Part shown: positions 56,701 through 64,000 of the stretch, one piece after another
Layout of the letters: each line of letters starts with the position of its first letter
Position numbering within the stretch: position 1 is the first letter of the stretch
The notes under the pieces: model-generated
Databases searched by the model: none
What the model was told of the DNA's origin: nothing
Seen by the model: the letters and a program-made list of their open reading frames with translations, nothing else
Translations under genes and position numbers: made by a program
Assembly (NCBI RefSeq): GCF_019059575.1
Contig: NW_024881836.1
Span: forward strand, 496,001-560,000
Direction of reading: 5' to 3'
DNA from: Amphibalanus amphitrite
Lineage: Eukaryota > Arthropoda > Thecostraca > Balanomorpha > Balanidae
Length of the DNA stretch: 64,000 bases

Positions 56701-59700
56701 TTATTCTCGGTTTTGTCGAAAAAAGAATACCTACCACGCAGTTTGCAGAGGGCTGTACATGGCAACCCTCACCAGCCATCATCCTCCAACGGGCCGAGAG
56801 AGTCTTTATTCCTCCCAGCAACCTGGCACCCACGGTTCTTAGGTAATCTCCCAGTCAGGGTTGCTGAGTAATCCTCCCAACCATAGTTACTAAGCAACCC
56901 TCGTGAGCCGCGGTCCCTGAGTAACCCTTATTGGCACATTCTCTGGAGACTGGATAACCCTACCGTAAAATGGGGTGAAGTGAGACTGTGGGGTGAAGTG
57001 AGACACAAGATACACTTCTTCCTCTAATGAACACAGTTTCTTTAAGAACTGAGCAAAACGGTGCAAACTTCCGTTGCACCATTTTGCTCAGCTCGTAAAC
57101 AAACTGTGTTCATTAGAGGAAGAAATGTATCTTGTGTCTCACTTCATCCCACTGTCTCACTTCACCCCGTTTTACGGTACCAGCTTCGCTGACTGTCCGT
57201 CCTTCCGGCCGTGCTGCAGCCTCCGCCATTATCATTCCCCTCGATAGTCATTGCCTTAGTGGTGTTATTGGGCCGGCTGCTGCCGCTGCCGTGGTGCTCC
57301 TCACCAAACTGATATTGGCGTCTGTTGTCGGCGGGCCTGCCCGGCCCCTCACTCTCACTCCCACTAATCAGAGTGTCGCAGAAAGGCCCGGCGAAAGGTC
57401 AGATCCTGATTTATACGGCATCGACCCTATATTGGGACGGCTGGGCCTTTTGCGGGAACGGAACGTGCTCTCTCCACCGGGTGGTGAACCAGACTCGTTT
57501 CCAAGAAACGCCGATTTGACGCTATTCGACATTCATGTCTCTTTGTGCATTCAAAAGTGTGTCCAAAGTTGCTAGACTGTGCTTCTAATCCCTGTTTTGC
57601 TTGCTGAAAGTTAATTCTCTTAGCTTTAAGCTATCTGTCTTATGATTAGTTCCCGAGCTGAACATACAAGCTATTCCCGATGAGTTACTATGGTGAAGCG
57701 GATGGACTGAGGGGTCGGATGGTATCTGTCGGTCCCGGCGGCACTGTGCTGTGTTGTGCCGACTGTGCTGTGCCAACTGTGCTGTGCTGACTGTGTCGTA
57801 TGCTCGGCTGCCGTTGGCGCTCGCTCGGCCGGGTCCATCAGGCCGGCTGTCACGCCCCCCGGCCATCGACGCGCCGGTAATGGATGATCCCTGCACCTCC
57901 CCCCCCCCATTCCCCGTCTACATGGTCCATTCGCCCCCCCCCCCCCCCGCCCGGTCCCAACCCATGGCCCCATTTCCGCGCCAGTTACCCCTCCTCCTCC
58001 CTCCGGTCCCAGACATCCTCCTCTCCGCGGTATACCATGTTCTTTTGGTTTGAGATGTTACTTATGATTATTTATTTGTTATGATTATCATTTTTGTTTA
58101 TTTTTCGTTTTTTTTTTTCGGAAAGCGTTGCTGGGAGTTGAATGGAAGATAGGTCATTTCGATGCGGTATGTGATGTCCGACGGTACAGGCAATGGTTAT
58201 TTTTATTTGTTTTTCTCTTGTCATCACAGCTAGCGCGTTAGATATGTGCAGAACGGTGTCTGCCACAGAGTCAGGCTCGATATGAGTCGTATGTTGGTCT
58301 TGGTATGCGTGATTACCTCTCTTGTGTGTCAATATTCGATAGGGGAGTAGAGCGCATCCTGTTGAGAGACGCAACTCAGGCCACCACTCGGGTGCTGGGA
58401 AGTCGGTCAATACGACGGCAGAGGCTAGCCGGACGCGCCGCGCGGGATGGAAAATCTCTGTGCTGACCGATGGGGGCTCGTCTACGGCAATGGGCCGTGC
58501 GACGGCATATTCCAGGCGCCGCTGAGTTCTTGAGCCTGTTGCCAGCCGCTGCTAACCGTGGGTGGAAAATACCGAAACTGTGGGCGGACTGTAATCTCTC
58601 TGGCTGTCGTCGACCAACTGTTTGATTTTCTTTTCTGACCGCATTTATCTGGTTTTGGGATGTTTGTTCTCCTGCCGTTGTCTGATAACCGTCACCCATT
58701 GCCGTCTCGTTGCTGTACGCTGATAGTTATAACTTGTTACCACCTCGTTGCTGGTATTTCATTGTTATCTCGTTGCTGGCTACGGATTGCCCGTTTCGTT
58801 ACCGGTGACTCATTGCCGCCTCGTTGCCGGTCACTCGTTGCTGCCTCGTTGATAACTCATTTTTAACTCGTTACCGGTGACTCATTGCCTTCTCGTTGCC
58901 GGTCAATCCCTGCTGTCTCACTGCTGATGCCTCCCTGCCGTCTCCTAGCCGTTAAGTCATTACCGCCTCGTTGATTGTTCATCGCTGTTTCCTGGCCATT
59001 AGCTCATTGCCGTCTCGTTGCCTTTAACTCATGCCGTCTCTTTGCCTCTCCGACAGGTGACGCGGGAACAGTACGAGCTCTACTGTGAGATGGGCAGCAC
59101 TTTCCAGCTCTGTAAGATCTGCGCTGAGAACGACAAGGACATCAAGATCGAGCCGTGTGGTCACCTGCTCTGCACGCCTTGCCTCCAGTCATGGCAGGTG
59201 AGGCAATAAAGCAACGATTCTGCACTGCCTGAGAGACACTGATGGACCAATTTAGCGCTGCATGTGAGACCTGAGACGGATTCCAGTTCATTCCTTCAAA
59301 ATGTCGATCAGAATTCAGCAACATTTTTATGGAGTCCTGATATTGGTTGGGTGACTTGCTTATATTGCCTTATTCTAAGACTGGAGAGGTGTCTACAGGT
59401 AAAAGAAAAAACAGCACAGTGTAATCGTCGCCTCTTTCATTGAGTTTATTCCTATCTTTGTGTTTTATCGCGCGCAAGGGCGATGATCAGCTTGAAGTCT
59501 AATGACTCAAGTGACTCCCTGTAGGAACTAGGAAGGCTGTGTCATTGCCGCTTCATCATGTCTTATGCTTAGTGCCAGTTTTGTTGTACGCCATGCTAGA
59601 TATGCGTTCGCTGAACGATGAGACTGCTGGGTGAAGTACTCAGGCATCAATGATTGTCAGTATATTTTGCAGTTACTGGGGTTTAGGTCTACAATCATCT

Positions 59701-62700
59701 CTGTCGCATTCATTGGGGATCTAGCAACTCAGTGGTTCTGTCGACCGTGGCCAGTTCTTCTAGCGCGCCGCTGGCTCTCACGGCGCATCATAAAGCCAGT
59801 CTGACAGATATTACGGCGCTGTAAATCCAGCCAGCTCATCGCTCCAGCCAATAAACGGGGATTCTTCATAGTAAAAAACGGACTACCGGGTGTGAAGGCC
59901 ACTTGATTGCATTGATCTTGTTTTCATGACGTGCCGATTACTGGCAGGGCTAGTTTGCCTTTGCCACTCAACCTGGACTTGGGTACAGCTGGTCAGCTGT
60001 TATTGTTAAAAGTGTTCGGCGAACTGGAAATATTACGAAATGTGTCTCTTCTTGGGCAGCAAACTTTGGTTAGTGATCATCTTAGGTCGATTTTCAACAC
60101 ATATGAACTTTTTATGCCAAACATATACCTTATGATCCAGATGAGTCAGAACTATATTGAAGCTTCCTGGTGATTTAGACTGCTGTGTAGCTGGCTCCTT
60201 ATCTCGACAGTGTCCCAAAATGTGTTGATTTGGGTGGGAAACTACATCCAAATAAAAATCATTCTTCACTCTCACCTCTAATTTTTAAGAACAATTTTCC
60301 ACTCCTAATTTTACCGACAAAAAACATTTGCATGGATGGTCTTTTTGCATATTATATTTTGCCACACTTGTACACAAATTTATACCATTGATCCTTTTTC
60401 AATCTTTTTGGGCCTTATCTGTCTGACAATTTTCCACTCTTATCCCCATTTTTGGAGAGGAATTTCCCCTTTGACACCCAAGCCCAAGGCCCAAGCACAA
60501 TTTTGGGACACTGTATCTCGAGACCAACATCACATGTTGCGTGCCTGCCTTCCCGCCCCTATGTGTCTTGCCTGCCCGTCCTCTTACCGTGCCGTGTAAT
60601 CTGTAATGCGCCCTTCCACCGCCTCTCCCTCGGGGCAGGGTCCAGCCAGGTGCGTGTTCCGTGAGGCTTGGATCACATGAAGCTATCCCCCGTAGCAAGC
60701 CAGTAATTGAACCTTCGTTCCGAGTACGAGGAGCCATTACACGGAGGCCGGTCGCCCTCTGGAGACCCTCTCAGGGATCTGACATGGAACCGCCGGCACA
60801 GAGCTGGTATACACAGAGTGTATATCCTCTCTCGGTACCAGGCAGCTCTTCTGCGTGTGCTCCGCGCGTGTCGCCGACATTGAGGAGTCGGCCTATCCTG
60901 TGGGGGCGCCCACGTCCGATCGACCAGTTGCCTAGCAACGAGCGGCCCGCGGCGTCCGGGTGCGTGCCGCGCCGCCTTCTCCGCCTGTTAGGCCGTCTCT
61001 CCGTGACGATTGGACTCCGCCGGGAGCGGCGCCCCATGTCTCCTCCCCCCCCTACCGGGGAGCGGCGCCCCATCTCTCCCCCCCCCTACCGGTGAGCGGC
61101 GCCCCACCTCCCCCCTACCGGGGAGCGGCGCCCCATCTCCTTCCACTTACCCCCCCCCCCCCTCTACCGGGGAGGTGCCCCATCTCCTCGCCCCACCGGG
61201 GAGTGGCGTCTGTGCTCTGCTCCTGCCGAGAATACCCCATCCCCTCGCTCATCCCTCCTTCTTCGGTTGCGCCGTTACCCTCATTAGTTCGAGGCGTACC
61301 GTCCTCTCCTCTATCCGGGACACTGGCGGATCCAAGGGGGGGGGGGGGGTCAACCGGGCCAAAGTCAGGGCTAGGGGCGGCCAAAACATGATTTGGCCCC
61401 CTTTCCAAATTAAATTCCTCCTTTAAAATCTCCTCAGTACTGCAATTCACACAGAAATGACGACATGCGTGCAAGATAAGTCAATAAATCCTCACTTCCG
61501 ATCCCAATTAATCCAAGTATACATGAAAAGCGGGAAATTTTGTCATTGATAACCTTCGGAGACCTGACCTTTTGGCCGGCTTTGGCCCCTCCCTTTGAAA
61601 ACGGCTGGACCCGCCAGTGCTCCGGGAGTTCGCTGTTCCTCTCCTATCGGAGGGATTTCCTCATCCGCTTTTCCTCAATTCTTCTGCTGAGATTGGATCT
61701 ATCATCTCCTCCCGCCGGGCAGCTTGCTGTTTCTCGCTGATTGGCGAAGGCTGAGCTGGCCGCGGGCGATTCGCCCGACCTGACTGTCGCCATGCTCGCG
61801 TTGTGGTAAAATAACGAGGTAAAAGAACATTGGCTTATCTTGATTCCGGAAATGGGCCGATACAAGGGCCGAGGAATAATGCGCAAGCATGGTGGACTGA
61901 AGCTTCAATTTCAATTGTCAGAATTGTCCACGGTACACTCTCAATATCGCTAGAAGATTAAGGTAGCTACAGAGTAAAGATAACCTGGTCCATCCTGGTC
62001 GTGTGACATTTGCAACTCTTCTTGCATAATGCATTAGCTCATTTAGTGACACAATGTAACAACTCATTTAGTGGCTGCTACCAAAGTTGGCAATTTATCG
62101 TCGGCAGGATGACAGCCACTGAAATAAATGGGTGGCGTTATGAATCGCGGGGTAAATGGATGTCGTTCTGCGGACATTTTGCAATATGGTTCCCACAGGG
62201 TGAAAGAGCGGCACATTATCTGTCTCGGGCGTGGTCGGCTCGTGCAATTTCCTGGCTCTCTGACCCACTATTTGCTGACATCATTTGTTCTGGGACGAAC
62301 GACTGTGCTCCTTAGGATTGTTTCCATGCTAGCTGTATCACATGAGATGGATGTAGCGATACTGTTTCGACGATCAACTATTGCAGCCAAGATCTTCCGA
62401 ACGTTTTAGAATTAATTAAACCGCTGTTTCTGTTAGTGCAGTTATATCTGAAAAGAGCTAAATTGTTCGGCCTCACTTGATTATTTGAACTATGCGCCCA
62501 GATGCGCTTACGCGCATCCAAGCATGCGCGTAAGTTGTGATTTTAGGTACTGCTCCCTATCCCTTTCCTCCTCTCCCATTCTCTTATCTCCCTCTCTTCT
62601 CTCTCCCTTTTCTTCTCCTCTCATCCTTCCTCTCTGTCTCCCCTCCCTCCCTCCCTCCCTCTTCGATCATGACGCTAGCTCCGTCTTCAATCCGGGTACA

Positions 62701-64000
62701 TCCTGGTTGCATCCGTCTTCTCTTTTTCTTCTTGTATTTAGCGTCTTTTCTCGGTCCGTTGGCCAGTCGCCGAAGCTATATCGCCACAGTAGCTGACTCG
62801 GATACGTTGCCTGGCAACCCGTTCAATCAACCGTGAACCTCTCGGACGCCTAATAACCAGCCTGCAGCGCTCACAATCGCAGAGAGAAGCCGTGTGGCTC
62901 AATAGGAGCGCCGGCAAACAAATTAGTTCGGTGGCTTCCATTCCCGGATCAGTACACGGTTCTTTAATGATGCTGCGCCCGGATGGGATCGAATGTGTGG
63001 GAAGGTGTAGGCTGGTGTGGGCCTGGGTGAAAGAGTCTAGGCTGGATGCCAGCTGTAGTGAGAGTTTGGACTAGGTACGATCATGAATGACAGAGAATAG
63101 ACTAGGTCGGTAGGAGAGTCTAGGCCGGATGAGAGCCTGAGAGGTTTAAGGATGGGCTTTCACGGATGGGTGGGAAGGTGTGGGCTGGGTGTTGGCCTGA
63201 CTCCTGACTAGTGAAAGTCCGGCCGAAGAGGTCTTAGCCGGGTTGTTCCTAGTGGCAGTCACGACCTCAGGCTCACCTCTTCACAAGGCGAGCTGTCCAG
63301 TGTTATTTGCGACACGTTTGATTCGCGTTCGCTGGTTTCCCTGCTCTCTGCATTATATAACTTATTTTGCGATTTTCTGATGTGCGTCTGTCCAAGAAGC
63401 TGTTGAGTGGGGATGATCAGAGAAGACAGGACGCCGATCGCTGTAAAAAGATAGCGGACATTGCTCTGTCAGCTCTGAGAGCCCGCTACTGACTGGTGTT
63501 CATTTATAGCATTTTCAGGTAACTTGTTGGTGACTATACAGTTCACTATTCGGTGGCTCCGTCACATAAAGCCACAAACGCTGCGTTGTTGGACTGGTGT
63601 ATTTGTGACTGCCATTCTTACCTACCGTGTTCTTGGAAGCTCGGGCAAGGTGATGCTCCCAAGCCATCTGTGACCGTATCTGTTGATATCTACCGTACCC
63701 TGTCCTGTGATCACTGGCGAGCGACGTTCGTGTGATACGGCCGGCCGTTCTTATGACCTGTACCCGGTCCCTGTGTGACCTGTGTGTGCTGTACCCGCCC
63801 TGTGACCTCCCGTCCCTCTGCCGCAGGACTCTGATGGTCAGAGCTGTCCGTTCTGCCGTGCCGAGATCCGCGGCACCGAACAGATTGTCGTGGACGCCTT
63901 CGAGCCGGGCCGGGCGCGGCCGCGAGTCCGCAGCGTCCAGCGCGACCCCCAGCCGCCGCCGCCGCCGCGACCTCCGCCTCCGTCCGCCGCCAGTCCGGCC
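29090..64000 (+). CDS. CBL: CBL E3 ubiquitin ligase, first seven coding exons (3' end outside window)
   Basis: Exons 29090-29613, 30833-30979, 47835-47966, 51789-51926, 53148-53226, 59057-59197 and 63827-64000+ join in frame to 445 residues, with no internal stop. Order: four-helix bundle (about 20-170), EF-hand ([13 protein letters not shown], about 209-221), SH2 with the phosphotyrosine arginine R272 in YVFRLS, linker with the regulatory tyrosines of REQYELY (346 and 349), and a complete C3HC4 RING (C359, C362, C374, H376, C379, C382, C394, C397) with the E2-contact tryptophan W386. After the RING a proline-rich segment begins and runs off the window. Cbl binds activated tyrosine kinases at the membrane and ubiquitinates them. 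Sequence is closest in style to insect Cbl. Whether a long or short (no UBA) form follows cannot be seen. Confidence 0.97.
29614..30832. other. CBL intron 1
   Basis: 1.2 kb of AT-rich sequence. I see no exon, RNA gene or recognisable element. Confidence 0.6.
30833..30979 (+). CDS. CBL: CBL exon 2, EF-hand
   Basis: Residues 175-223: [20 protein letters not shown] through [20 protein letters not shown]. Calcium-binding EF-hand that packs against the SH2. Acceptor TTGCCAG, donor CGCG|GTAAGC. Confidence 0.96.
31376..31580 (-). mobile_element. Possible tRNA-derived SINE
   Basis: The minus strand starts with the tRNA-like module at 31503-31576 and continues into AT-rich text ending near TTAAGAAATTTAAGAAATGAA, which could be a degenerate A-rich tail. 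No second copy is seen in the window, so the SINE interpretation rests on the tRNA head alone. Confidence 0.4.
31503..31576 (-). tRNA. tRNA-like pseudogene with intact Pol III boxes
   Basis: On the minus strand: A box TAGCGCAGTCGG and B box GTTCGAATC fit the tRNA consensus. Acceptor arms GGTCCTC and GAGCGCC pair at six of seven positions (one G-T). The anticodon stem TCGGG/TCCGA holds, with loop CTACAGA. The T stem (GTGAG against CCTGG) pairs badly and the implied anticodon ACA is unusual. Overall it resembles elongator tRNA-Met text (GGTCGTGAGTTCGA). Most likely a pseudogene or SINE head. Confidence 0.5.
31580..35814. other. CBL intron 2, part 1: no gene recognised
   Basis: Unremarkable intron except a strongly CpG-rich segment at about 33880-34230 and short TAGGTCAGGTGTT repeats at 32170-32270. 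TGTACGCCGTAG occurs at 31637 and 31813. Open frames such as 33858-34334 are GC-driven and show no known motif. Confidence 0.5.
33880..34230. other. CpG-rich segment in CBL intron 2
   Basis: Dense CG dinucleotides (GGTCGGCCGGCCGAGACTCC, CGCGCCGGTCGGCCGCGG) with both strands open. It could be an intronic regulatory island or just a GC-rich patch. Other CpG-rich patches lie at about 42900-43320 and 46190-46450. Confidence 0.35.
35815..36298. mobile_element. hAT MITE in CBL intron 2
   Basis: Left end CAGGGGCGGATCCAG, right end TTGTATCCGCGCCTG. A perfect 8-bp duplication GCTGCGCT sits at 35807-35814 and 36299-36306. Subterminal GGCCCC tracts, no coding sequence, 484 bp. Its left 15 bases are identical to those of the larger element at 15414, so the two share a mobilising family. 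Confidence 0.92.
36307..40290. other. CBL intron 2, part 2: no gene recognised
   Basis: The block 37770-38490 looks like a dispersed repeat (GGTCA motifs and a TTTTTTCGGTAATATCTTTTG phrase similar to the piggyBac-like interiors), but I cannot find matching ends. A short GA run is at 38579-38594. The rest shows nothing I can name. Confidence 0.45.
40300..40480 (+). repeat. Minisatellite, GTGGGACGCTGTTGGTCTG unit
   Basis: About five degenerate units of 30-45 bp containing GGCGAGTGGGACGCTGTTGG and TCTGTCGGTCT. In CBL intron 2. Confidence 0.75.
41460..41795 (+). repeat. Long polypyrimidine tract: (CCCTCT)n, (CCCCT)n, (CT)n
   Basis: CCCTCT hexamers to about 41600, then CCCCT pentamers to about 41690, a T run, then CT dinucleotides. 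From 41532 to 41795 every base is C or T, 264 in a row. Such tracts can form triplex (H-DNA). Open frames here are repeat translation. Confidence 0.95.
42611..42762. mobile_element. hAT MITE, 152 bp (copy 1)
   Basis: Ends CATAGGCGGCGGAAC and GTTCCGCCGCTACTG are near inverses. A perfect 8-bp duplication CTCGATGT flanks it (42603-42610, 42763-42770). The interior is shared with the inverted copy at 47010-47160 (for example GACCAAAAGTCGGCAGTGCC). Confidence 0.95.
42771..46190. other. CBL intron 2, part 3: no gene recognised
   Basis: CpG-rich at about 42900-43320; elsewhere ordinary. No exon, RNA or element could be supported. Confidence 0.5.
46275..46307. promoter_or_regulatory. Two CRE octamers in a hairpin
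   Basis: GCCGTCTGACGTCA and its exact inverse TGACGTCAGACGGC surround a five-base CACTA loop. Each arm holds the full TGACGTCA palindrome bound by CREB/ATF proteins. It lies in a CpG-rich patch of CBL intron 2. Function is inferred from motif only. Confidence 0.55.
47010..47160. mobile_element. hAT MITE, 151 bp (copy 2, inverted)
   Basis: Ends CAGTGGCGGTGGAAC and GTTCCGCCGCCTATG, perfect 8-bp duplication TGTGTAGT at 47002-47009 and 47161-47168. Same family as 42611-42762 but in the opposite orientation, 4.25 kb apart in the same intron. Confidence 0.95.
47835..47966 (+). CDS. CBL: CBL exon 3, start of SH2
   Basis: Residues 224-267: [20 protein letters not shown] and [20 protein letters not shown]. 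Acceptor CCGGCAG, donor GGAAG|GTGAGA. Preceded by a 16.9-kb intron, by far the longest here. Confidence 0.96.
47967..50195. other. CBL intron 3, left part
   Basis: A 19-base T run at about 48224-48242 and loosely repeated TGTAGGCGC text at 48640-48850. No exon or named element. Confidence 0.5.
50196..50822. mobile_element. Foldback element in CBL intron 3
   Basis: Left end GCTCAGGCTACACTATCAGC then GTTTTTTCGGTTTCTGCG; the right end is the inverse (CGCAGAAACCGAAAAAACGT, TAGTGTAGCTTAGGC). The inverted similarity covers about 55 bp. An inner pair of inverted arms centres near 50650 (AAGTTCACAGCTCTGAACTT). The middle is AT-rich and non-coding. I could not define the target duplication. Confidence 0.75.
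51467..51660 (+). repeat. Two copies of a ~115-bp intron unit before CBL exon 4
   Basis: GCTGTTGC(T/C)ACACT followed by GTATTTGTAT and CTTTCCATTCATTTCCCTCAT occurs near 51473-51535 and again near 51585-51640. It directly precedes the duplicated edge of exon 4. Confidence 0.65.
51701..51746 (+). repeat. Upstream copy of the CBL exon 4 edge with its own acceptor
   Basis: TTACGTGTTCCGTTTGAGCT onward matches the exon 4 start (51789) at 43 of 46 positions, preceded by TGTGTTGCAG. All three differences are silent, so the copy still spells [15 protein letters not shown]. The 88-bp offset is not a multiple of three, so splicing here would shift the frame. Confidence 0.9.
51789..51926 (+). CDS. CBL: CBL exon 4, SH2 phosphotyrosine pocket
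   Basis: Residues 268-313: [41 protein letters not shown]272 is the FLVR-type arginine. Acceptor TGTTACAG, donor GATT|GTGAGT. A copy of the first 46 bases with its own acceptor lies 88 bp upstream (51701). The downstream copy is the one that keeps the frame with exons 3 and 5. Confidence 0.96.
52650..52803 (+). repeat. Minisatellite with TGACCTGACCT core
   Basis: Four units of about 35-45 bp: GGGCACACCAACGACTGACC, TGACCT. In the intron between CBL exons 4 and 5. The core is the inverse of AGGTCA. Confidence 0.8.
53024..53147 (+). repeat. Two upstream copies of the CBL exon 5 edge, each with an acceptor
   Basis: Units begin after CACAG (53024), AACAG (53085) and the real CGCAG (53148), spaced 61 and 63 bp. 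The middle copy reads CTATCTGTACCCCAACGAGG and keeps YLYPN. Its offset of 63 is in frame and the 21 codons are open, so it could be an alternative acceptor. The first copy has lost part of the coding match and is out of frame. Confidence 0.85.
53148..53226 (+). CDS. CBL: CBL exon 5, end of SH2 and linker
   Basis: Residues 314-340: [20 protein letters not shown] and TEDHIR, matching FYLYPDG..NPDLS in other Cbl proteins. Acceptor TTCCGCAG, donor CAGG|GTACGT. Both edges of this 79-bp exon are repeated in the adjoining introns. An acceptor 63 bp upstream would add 21 codons in frame. Confidence 0.94.
53212..53380 (+). repeat. Four copies of the CBL exon 5 donor region
   Basis: GAGGACCACATCAGGGTACG (exon end plus donor) at 53212 is followed by GAGGACCACACGAGGGGGTA (53256), GAGGACCGCGTTGGGTACGT (53295) and GAGGACAAGATAAGGGCACG (53338), a period of 39-44 bp. 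The third copy keeps a GGTACGTG donor-like site; the others have GTAGGT or GCACGT. Confidence 0.85.
53381..56960. other. CBL intron 5, left part: no gene recognised
   Basis: A purine-rich AGAGAGGAA stretch at 53945-54055 is low complexity. Open frames here show no known motif. Nothing else supported. Confidence 0.5.
56963..57177. mobile_element. Foldback MITE, Tc1/mariner-type target
   Basis: 215 bp that is almost one long inverted repeat: CCGTAAAATGGGGTGAAGTG at the left, CACTTCACCCCGTTTTACGG at the right, with the arms meeting near GGTGCAAACTTCCGTTGCACC. TA flanks it at 56961-56962 and 57178-57179. Confidence 0.88.
57180..58670. other. CBL intron 5, middle part
   Basis: A TGTGCTGACTG-type short repeat at 57735-57795 and C-runs at 57898-57950. 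No exon or RNA gene. Confidence 0.5.
58675..59049 (+). repeat. Minisatellite running into the CBL exon 6 acceptor
   Basis: About fifteen short units built from CTCATTGCCGTCTCGTTGCC and GGTGACTCATTG variants, 17-34 bp each. The array ends seven bases before the CGACAG acceptor, so the branch point and pyrimidine tract of this intron are made of repeat units. Confidence 0.85.
59057..59197 (+). CDS. CBL: CBL exon 6, linker tyrosines and first RING half
   Basis: Residues 341-387, phase 0 at both ends: [20 protein letters not shown], then [20 protein letters not shown] and CLQSWQ. It holds six of the eight zinc ligands and the tyrosines whose phosphorylation activates the ligase in known Cbl proteins. 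Acceptor CCGACAG, donor CAG|GTGAGG. Confidence 0.97.
59198..60199. other. CBL intron 6, left part
   Basis: Ordinary intron text; I see no gene, RNA or element with definable ends. Confidence 0.55.
60208..60513. mobile_element. hAT MITE in CBL intron 6
   Basis: Perfect 14-bp inverted ends CAGTGTCCCAAAAT and ATTTTGGGACACTG. Perfect 8-bp duplication TATCTCGA at 60200-60207 and 60514-60521. 306 bp, AT-rich, non-coding; TTTTCCACTC occurs twice inside. Confidence 0.95.
61011..61215 (+). repeat. Minisatellite, about 30-40 bp, CCCCCTACCGGGGAGCGGCG unit
   Basis: Five to six units of GGGAGCGGCGCCCCATCTC with C-runs, in CBL intron 6. Open frames rich in proline here are repeat translation. Confidence 0.85.
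61321..61619. mobile_element. hAT MITE in CBL intron 6, second
   Basis: Ends CACTGGCGGATCCAAG and GCTGGACCCGCCAGTG. Flanks ATCCGGGA (61313-61320) and CTCCGGGA (61620-61627) match at seven of eight bases, so the insertion is older than its neighbours. The interior carries GGCCAAA motifs inverted near the ends (TTTGGCC). 299 bp. Confidence 0.85.
61628..63826. other. CBL intron 6, right part
   Basis: CT-rich stretch at 62560-62665. Loose repeats of GTCTAGGCTGGATG at 62990-63200. The final 100 bases are three TGACCTGTACCC-like units leading to the exon 7 acceptor. No gene seen. Confidence 0.5.
63827..64000 (+). CDS. CBL: CBL exon 7, second RING half, runs off window
   Basis: Residues 388-445: [29 protein letters not shown], then a proline-rich stretch with five consecutive prolines. 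Acceptor TGCCGCAG. The upstream 100 bases are three degenerate TGACCTGTACCC units ending in the acceptor. No donor is seen before the window edge. Confidence 0.96.

Overview
The window reads as nuclear DNA of an animal, most likely an arthropod (a crustacean would fit, but I cannot name the species). It has spliced genes with GT-AG introns, a Cbl protein that is very insect-like in sequence, abundant CpG even in non-coding DNA, and many small non-autonomous DNA transposons and minisatellites. There is no sign of prokaryotic organisation. All three recognisable host genes lie on the + strand.

Layout. 1-3000: repeats, including a terminal-inverted-repeat element at 1869-2860. 3054-7287: the last four exons of a METTL27-like methyltransferase gene; its 5' exons are not seen. 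7288-18700: intergenic repeats, with a nested stack of a piggyBac-like MITE, a hAT transposon inside it and a LINE 3' end inside that, followed by a minisatellite split by a second hAT element. 18713-27048: the complete four-exon STT3A gene (709 aa), the catalytic subunit of oligosaccharyltransferase. Its introns carry two piggyBac-like MITEs and a mariner-like element. 27049-29089: a short intergenic stretch with five CCAAT boxes. 29090 to the window edge: the first seven coding exons of CBL (4H, EF-hand, SH2, linker and RING). Its introns, one of 16.9 kb, hold at least five hAT MITEs with perfect or near-perfect 8-bp target duplications.

The three genes have no obvious shared pathway. METTL27 is a probable small-molecule or protein methyltransferase, STT3A acts in ER N-glycosylation, and CBL ubiquitinates activated tyrosine kinases. 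Their adjacency is probably positional only.

The most unusual signal is that several exon edges have been copied in tandem into the flanking non-coding DNA. The METTL27 stop-codon region is repeated five times after the stop. The 5' edges of the first visible METTL27 exon and of two successive CBL exons have upstream copies that include the splice acceptor. The 3' edge of one CBL exon, with its donor, is repeated three more times downstream. One extra acceptor is 63 nt upstream and in frame, so a 21-residue insertion isoform of CBL is possible. The alternatives are haplotype-merging assembly artefacts or ordinary minisatellite growth that happened to include exon edges.
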